Shown here: positions 61,863-64,000 of the stretch, piece after piece
How the letters are laid out: each line of letters opens with the position of its first letter
How positions within the stretch are numbered: position 1 is the first letter of the stretch
Assembly: GCA_937927515.1 (NCBI GenBank)
Contig: CALBDO010000008.1
Coordinates: 86,434 to 150,433, forward strand
Length of the DNA stretch: 64,000 bases
Reading direction: 5' to 3'
DNA from: Candidatus Kapaibacterium sp.
GTDB lineage: Bacteria; Bacteroidota; Ignavibacteria; Kapaibacteriales; UBA2268
Translations under genes and position numbers: made by a program
The notes under the pieces: generated by a model
Seen by the model: the letters and a program-made list of their open reading frames with translations, nothing else
What the model was told of the DNA's origin: nothing
Databases searched by the model: none

Positions 61863-63965
61863 TTATTGGCAAACACCTATTTCGAGAATGCTCTTGTTCA
61901 TAATTGAACCATTGTTGGTGAGGCTCAAAGTACCAAGCACTGGTATAAATTGGCTTTGTGGTCGTATCCAAATACCGTTCAAACCAGTGGCACTACTACC
62001 ATCACCATCTCCAGTATTAGCATTTGTGTTGAGGTTGAATATTCCGGGTTGTGGGAAACCAGTAACTTGAACTAAACGAGTACGGAAGATTCTTTCTGAA
62101 GTCCCCATTGTTGCGTCTTGATTACCAATAACCAACGCAGCACCAGAAACATTTGCAATGGTAATACTATTTGCAGCTGCACCGGCATCACCATTATTGC
62201 TGCCATCAATCTCATCATCAGCCCAAGCAGAGCCACCGAAAACTGCTTGATCGATACCAGTCCAAACTACTGTACGTATTTCGACATCGTCGTTTGCGGT
62301 TGGTACATAACCGACATCCCAGGTACCAGGATTAGTCCATCGTCCATTGGTTACAGACACAATCAGCATTGGGGTTGCAGTAAGAATGATATTAGAGCCG
62401 TCAGACAATTCTTGGGTTGTACCACCACCTGGTGCTGATATTAAGTTAATTCCAGGACCAGACCCACCAGCATACAAAATATTCTTTGGAGCTGTAAGGT
62501 TCCTAGTGTAGATATTACCAACTCGAATTAACTTTTGATGATTTGCGGTGTTGCTGTAGCCTTCGGCAAATCGCATCAAGCTTTCATCCGCATTGAAGGA
62601 GGCATCTTTATCGCTATCTTCATAATAAATTCTCAGAGAGCTAATCGTCCCAGTTCCATTAAAGTTTGCAGTGATAGAACGACGGATATCGGTAGCGTTG
62701 TTAAAGTTGTTTAAATTGCTCGGAACCGTCTGCTGGCGAACATCGAGCTGGAACCAAGTTGGTACGGTAGAAAATGCAACTTGAGTATTAGCATTATTGA
62801 ATGTATAAGTATTGCCCGCCGTCATATTTTGCCATCGGAACTTACCACGAACCTCGACATTCCCAGTATAGCTAGCAGATGCAGTTCCATTTGAATTCAA
62901 CATAGTAAGAATATAGTCGTTTGCACCGGGTGCCATATCAACTTCTTGTGAAACACTTAAATTGTTACATACATTAACATTGCCACCAGCGGTTTTGTCT
63001 CCAGTTCCAATAAGGTACAAATTACCATAGGAAGCAAAATATGTAACATCATTGCCTAATATGGTCTGTGGGCCACCAGAATAGTAGAAGTTTGAAGCGC
63101 AATCAAAGGTGATATTTCCACCAGATTGTGTGAAATTGCCATTCAAATAAACATTGGTATTTGCTGCAAGATTGAATGCTCCATTTTGGTTTGCAAAATT
63201 ATTGAACGTGACGTTGCCAGCACCATTATTAACATAAACACCTCCACCAGCACCACTGGCATTATTTGTAAAGTCCACACTGCTCGTAAATGTACCAGAA
63301 CCGCTGAAGTTCCAAGTTCCATTATTAGTAATGTTAGCATCGGCAGTACTTGGTTGAGTATTGTTTAGATTAAAGGTACCGTTGTTTGTCAAAGCGCCAC
63401 TAGTGTTGCTAAGAGTAAATGTGTTCGCGACACTGGCTGTTGTACCAGAAGCAATTTCTTTCGTAGAGCCACCCGTTAAGACCAAGGAGTAGTAACCAGT
63501 ACCGTTACTTGTATTTTCCCCAGCAACAACTTGATTGCCGCTTGTACCGTTATAAGTAACTGTAACTGCATTAGTTGTGTAATCTCGGTTACCACCTTGT
63601 GGATTGTATGTACCAGAAATGAACACGTCTTCGAGGAAAGTCTTTACACCTGCATCGGCAGTTCCTAAATTAGTGTAGTAAGTCGGCTGATAATTACCAC
63701 TTTGGTAAAGACCTCCAACGTTCATATTACTAGAGCAATACCAAATTACTGTACCTGGGACGGGATTCGAAGCTGTTCCATAAGGAGCTGTACCATCAAA
63801 TTTTCCACCGCTCGAGCGCATACGGATAGTTCCACCACCAGTACCAACCTGGTAAGTACCGCCCGTATTATTTGTAAAGTCTTGAGCAAAGACTTCGGAA
63901 AATGCAAACGCAAGAAGAAGAAAAAAGACAAGTAAAACGATGAATTTGTGGTTTTTTCGAGACAT
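61863..63965 (-). CDS. Large secreted Gly/Asn/Thr-rich repeat protein (surface or adhesin-like)
   Basis: The 700-residue product starts with a clear signal peptide (FLLLAFAFSEVFAQ) and a low-complexity beta-solenoid-like body, for example SGALTNNGTFNLNN and NQNGAFNLAANTNVYL. Its composition is dominated by Asn, Gly, Thr and Ser, with few charged residues. The C-terminus, GSIMNKSILEIGVCQ, shows no T9SS tail or membrane anchor. The first ~40 mature residues (DFTNNTGGTYQVGTGGGTIRMRSS) resemble those of the next gene's product. AGGAG nine bases before the ATG supports the start. A surface-adhesin or S-layer-type role is inferred; there is no clear homologue I can name. Confidence 0.7.
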   Translation of the reverse strand: MSRKNHKFIVLLVFFLLLAFAFSEVFAQDFTNNTGGTYQVGTGGGTIRMRSSGGKFDGTAPYGTASNPVPGTVIWYCSSNMNVGGLYQSGNYQPTYYTNLGTADAGVKTFLEDVFISGTYNPQGGNRDYTTNAVTVTYNGTSGNQVVAGENTSNGTGYYSLVLTGGSTKEIASGTTASVANTFTLSNTSGALTNNGTFNLNNTQPSTADANITNNGTWNFSGSGTFTSSVDFTNNASGAGGGVYVNNGAGNVTFNNFANQNGAFNLAANTNVYLNGNFTQSGGNITFDCASNFYYSGGPQTILGNDVTYFASYGNLYLIGTGDKTAGGNVNVCNNLSVSQEVDMAPGANDYILTMLNSNGTASASYTGNVEVRGKFRWQNMTAGNTYTFNNANTQVAFSTVPTWFQLDVRQQTVPSNLNNFNNATDIRRSITANFNGTGTISSLRIYYEDSDKDASFNADESLMRFAEGYSNTANHQKLIRVGNIYTRNLTAPKNILYAGGSGPGINLISAPGGGTTQELSDGSNIILTATPMLIVSVTNGRWTNPGTWDVGYVPTANDDVEIRTVVWTGIDQAVFGGSAWADDEIDGSNNGDAGAAANSITIANVSGAALVIGNQDATMGTSERIFRTRLVQVTGFPQPGIFNLNTNANTGDGDGSSATGLNGIWIRPQSQFIPVLGTLSLTNNGSIMNKSILEIGVCQ

Positions 63966-64000
63966 CTCTATCTCCTGATTTGTTGAACAAAAACAATTAA

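Noticed and set aside
62118-63368. Plus-strand ORFs opposite the 700-residue surface protein
   Set aside because: Rich in Ile/Ser/Thr because they mirror the Asn/Gly/Thr-biased codons; no independent support.

Overview
The window is about 64 kb of an AT-rich, gene-dense bacterial chromosome with 55 supported protein genes. No tRNA, rRNA, CRISPR array, insertion sequence or phage gene was recognised, and no gap exceeds 300 bases. Several features point to the Bacteroidota/Chlorobiota/Ignavibacteriota/Kapabacteria (FCB) part of the tree: type IX secretion (T9SS)-style C-terminal tails, OmpA and PorT-like envelope proteins, a DUF5683 protein, an atypical TrkH, and repeated TAnnTTTG promoter elements. 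The organism is probably flagellated (fliL, fliM, fliN, fliO and a fliK-like gene). An Ogg2-type glycosylase, a GH57 enzyme and a serpin would suit a warm habitat, but that is only a hint. I cannot name the species.

Layout. 1-9.6 kb: end of a YbbR/CdaR-like gene, a convergent TrkH-type cation transporter, then a tight plus-strand run gmhA, UMF1-type MFS transporter, a GH2-like protein fused to membrane helices, purC, rodA and ogg2, mostly overlapping. 9.6-15.8 kb (minus): gltX, a small lipoprotein, a sigma-54-type response regulator, and an active/inactive pair of M16 peptidases. 16-20.9 kb: a Dps-like ferritin, an FKBP isomerase with a secreted unknown, a FliK-like gene and cysS. 20.9-26.3 kb (minus): outer-membrane protein, asnS, trxA, phhB-like, eno and a phosphohexomutase, probably one operon behind a clear -7 element. 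26.4-31 kb: a large tandem-OmpA protein facing a fliLMNO operon. 31.2-39.3 kb: acyl-CoA dehydrogenase, hflX, a 63-residue protein, mfd, tsaB, a heptosyltransferase-like gene and a STAS protein. 39.3-43.4 kb (minus): gcvPA, ftsB/divIC-like, a ROK kinase, ridA, DUF5683 and an isolated nuoC. 43.5-49 kb: dsbD, a DJ-1 protein, acylphosphatase and a patatin-BamA fusion. 49-64 kb (minus): a surface-protein locus.

The last region is the most interesting. In transcription order it encodes a Gly/Asn/Thr-rich secreted protein, a second surface protein with a similar N-terminus and a dockerin-like C-terminus, a T9SS-tailed protein, a WD40 propeller with a T9SS-like tail, an OmpA-domain protein, a single-domain response regulator, a CHASE-PAS histidine kinase whose ATP-binding domain looks degenerate, a lipoprotein serpin and a GH57 glycoside hydrolase. 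Start/stop overlaps tie the middle genes together. I infer a secreted surface structure anchored to peptidoglycan by the OmpA protein, perhaps with its own sensory pair. It resembles the Bacteroidota PorE arrangement (WD40 and OmpA in one chain) split into two genes. Other items to check are the GH2-like protein lacking both catalytic glutamates, the cysteine-containing Dps-like ferritin, the Cys-free ROK kinase, and a 12-bp palindrome at the predicted promoter of the sigma-54 regulator.

All calls come from reading the sequence and the supplied translations; no database search was run.
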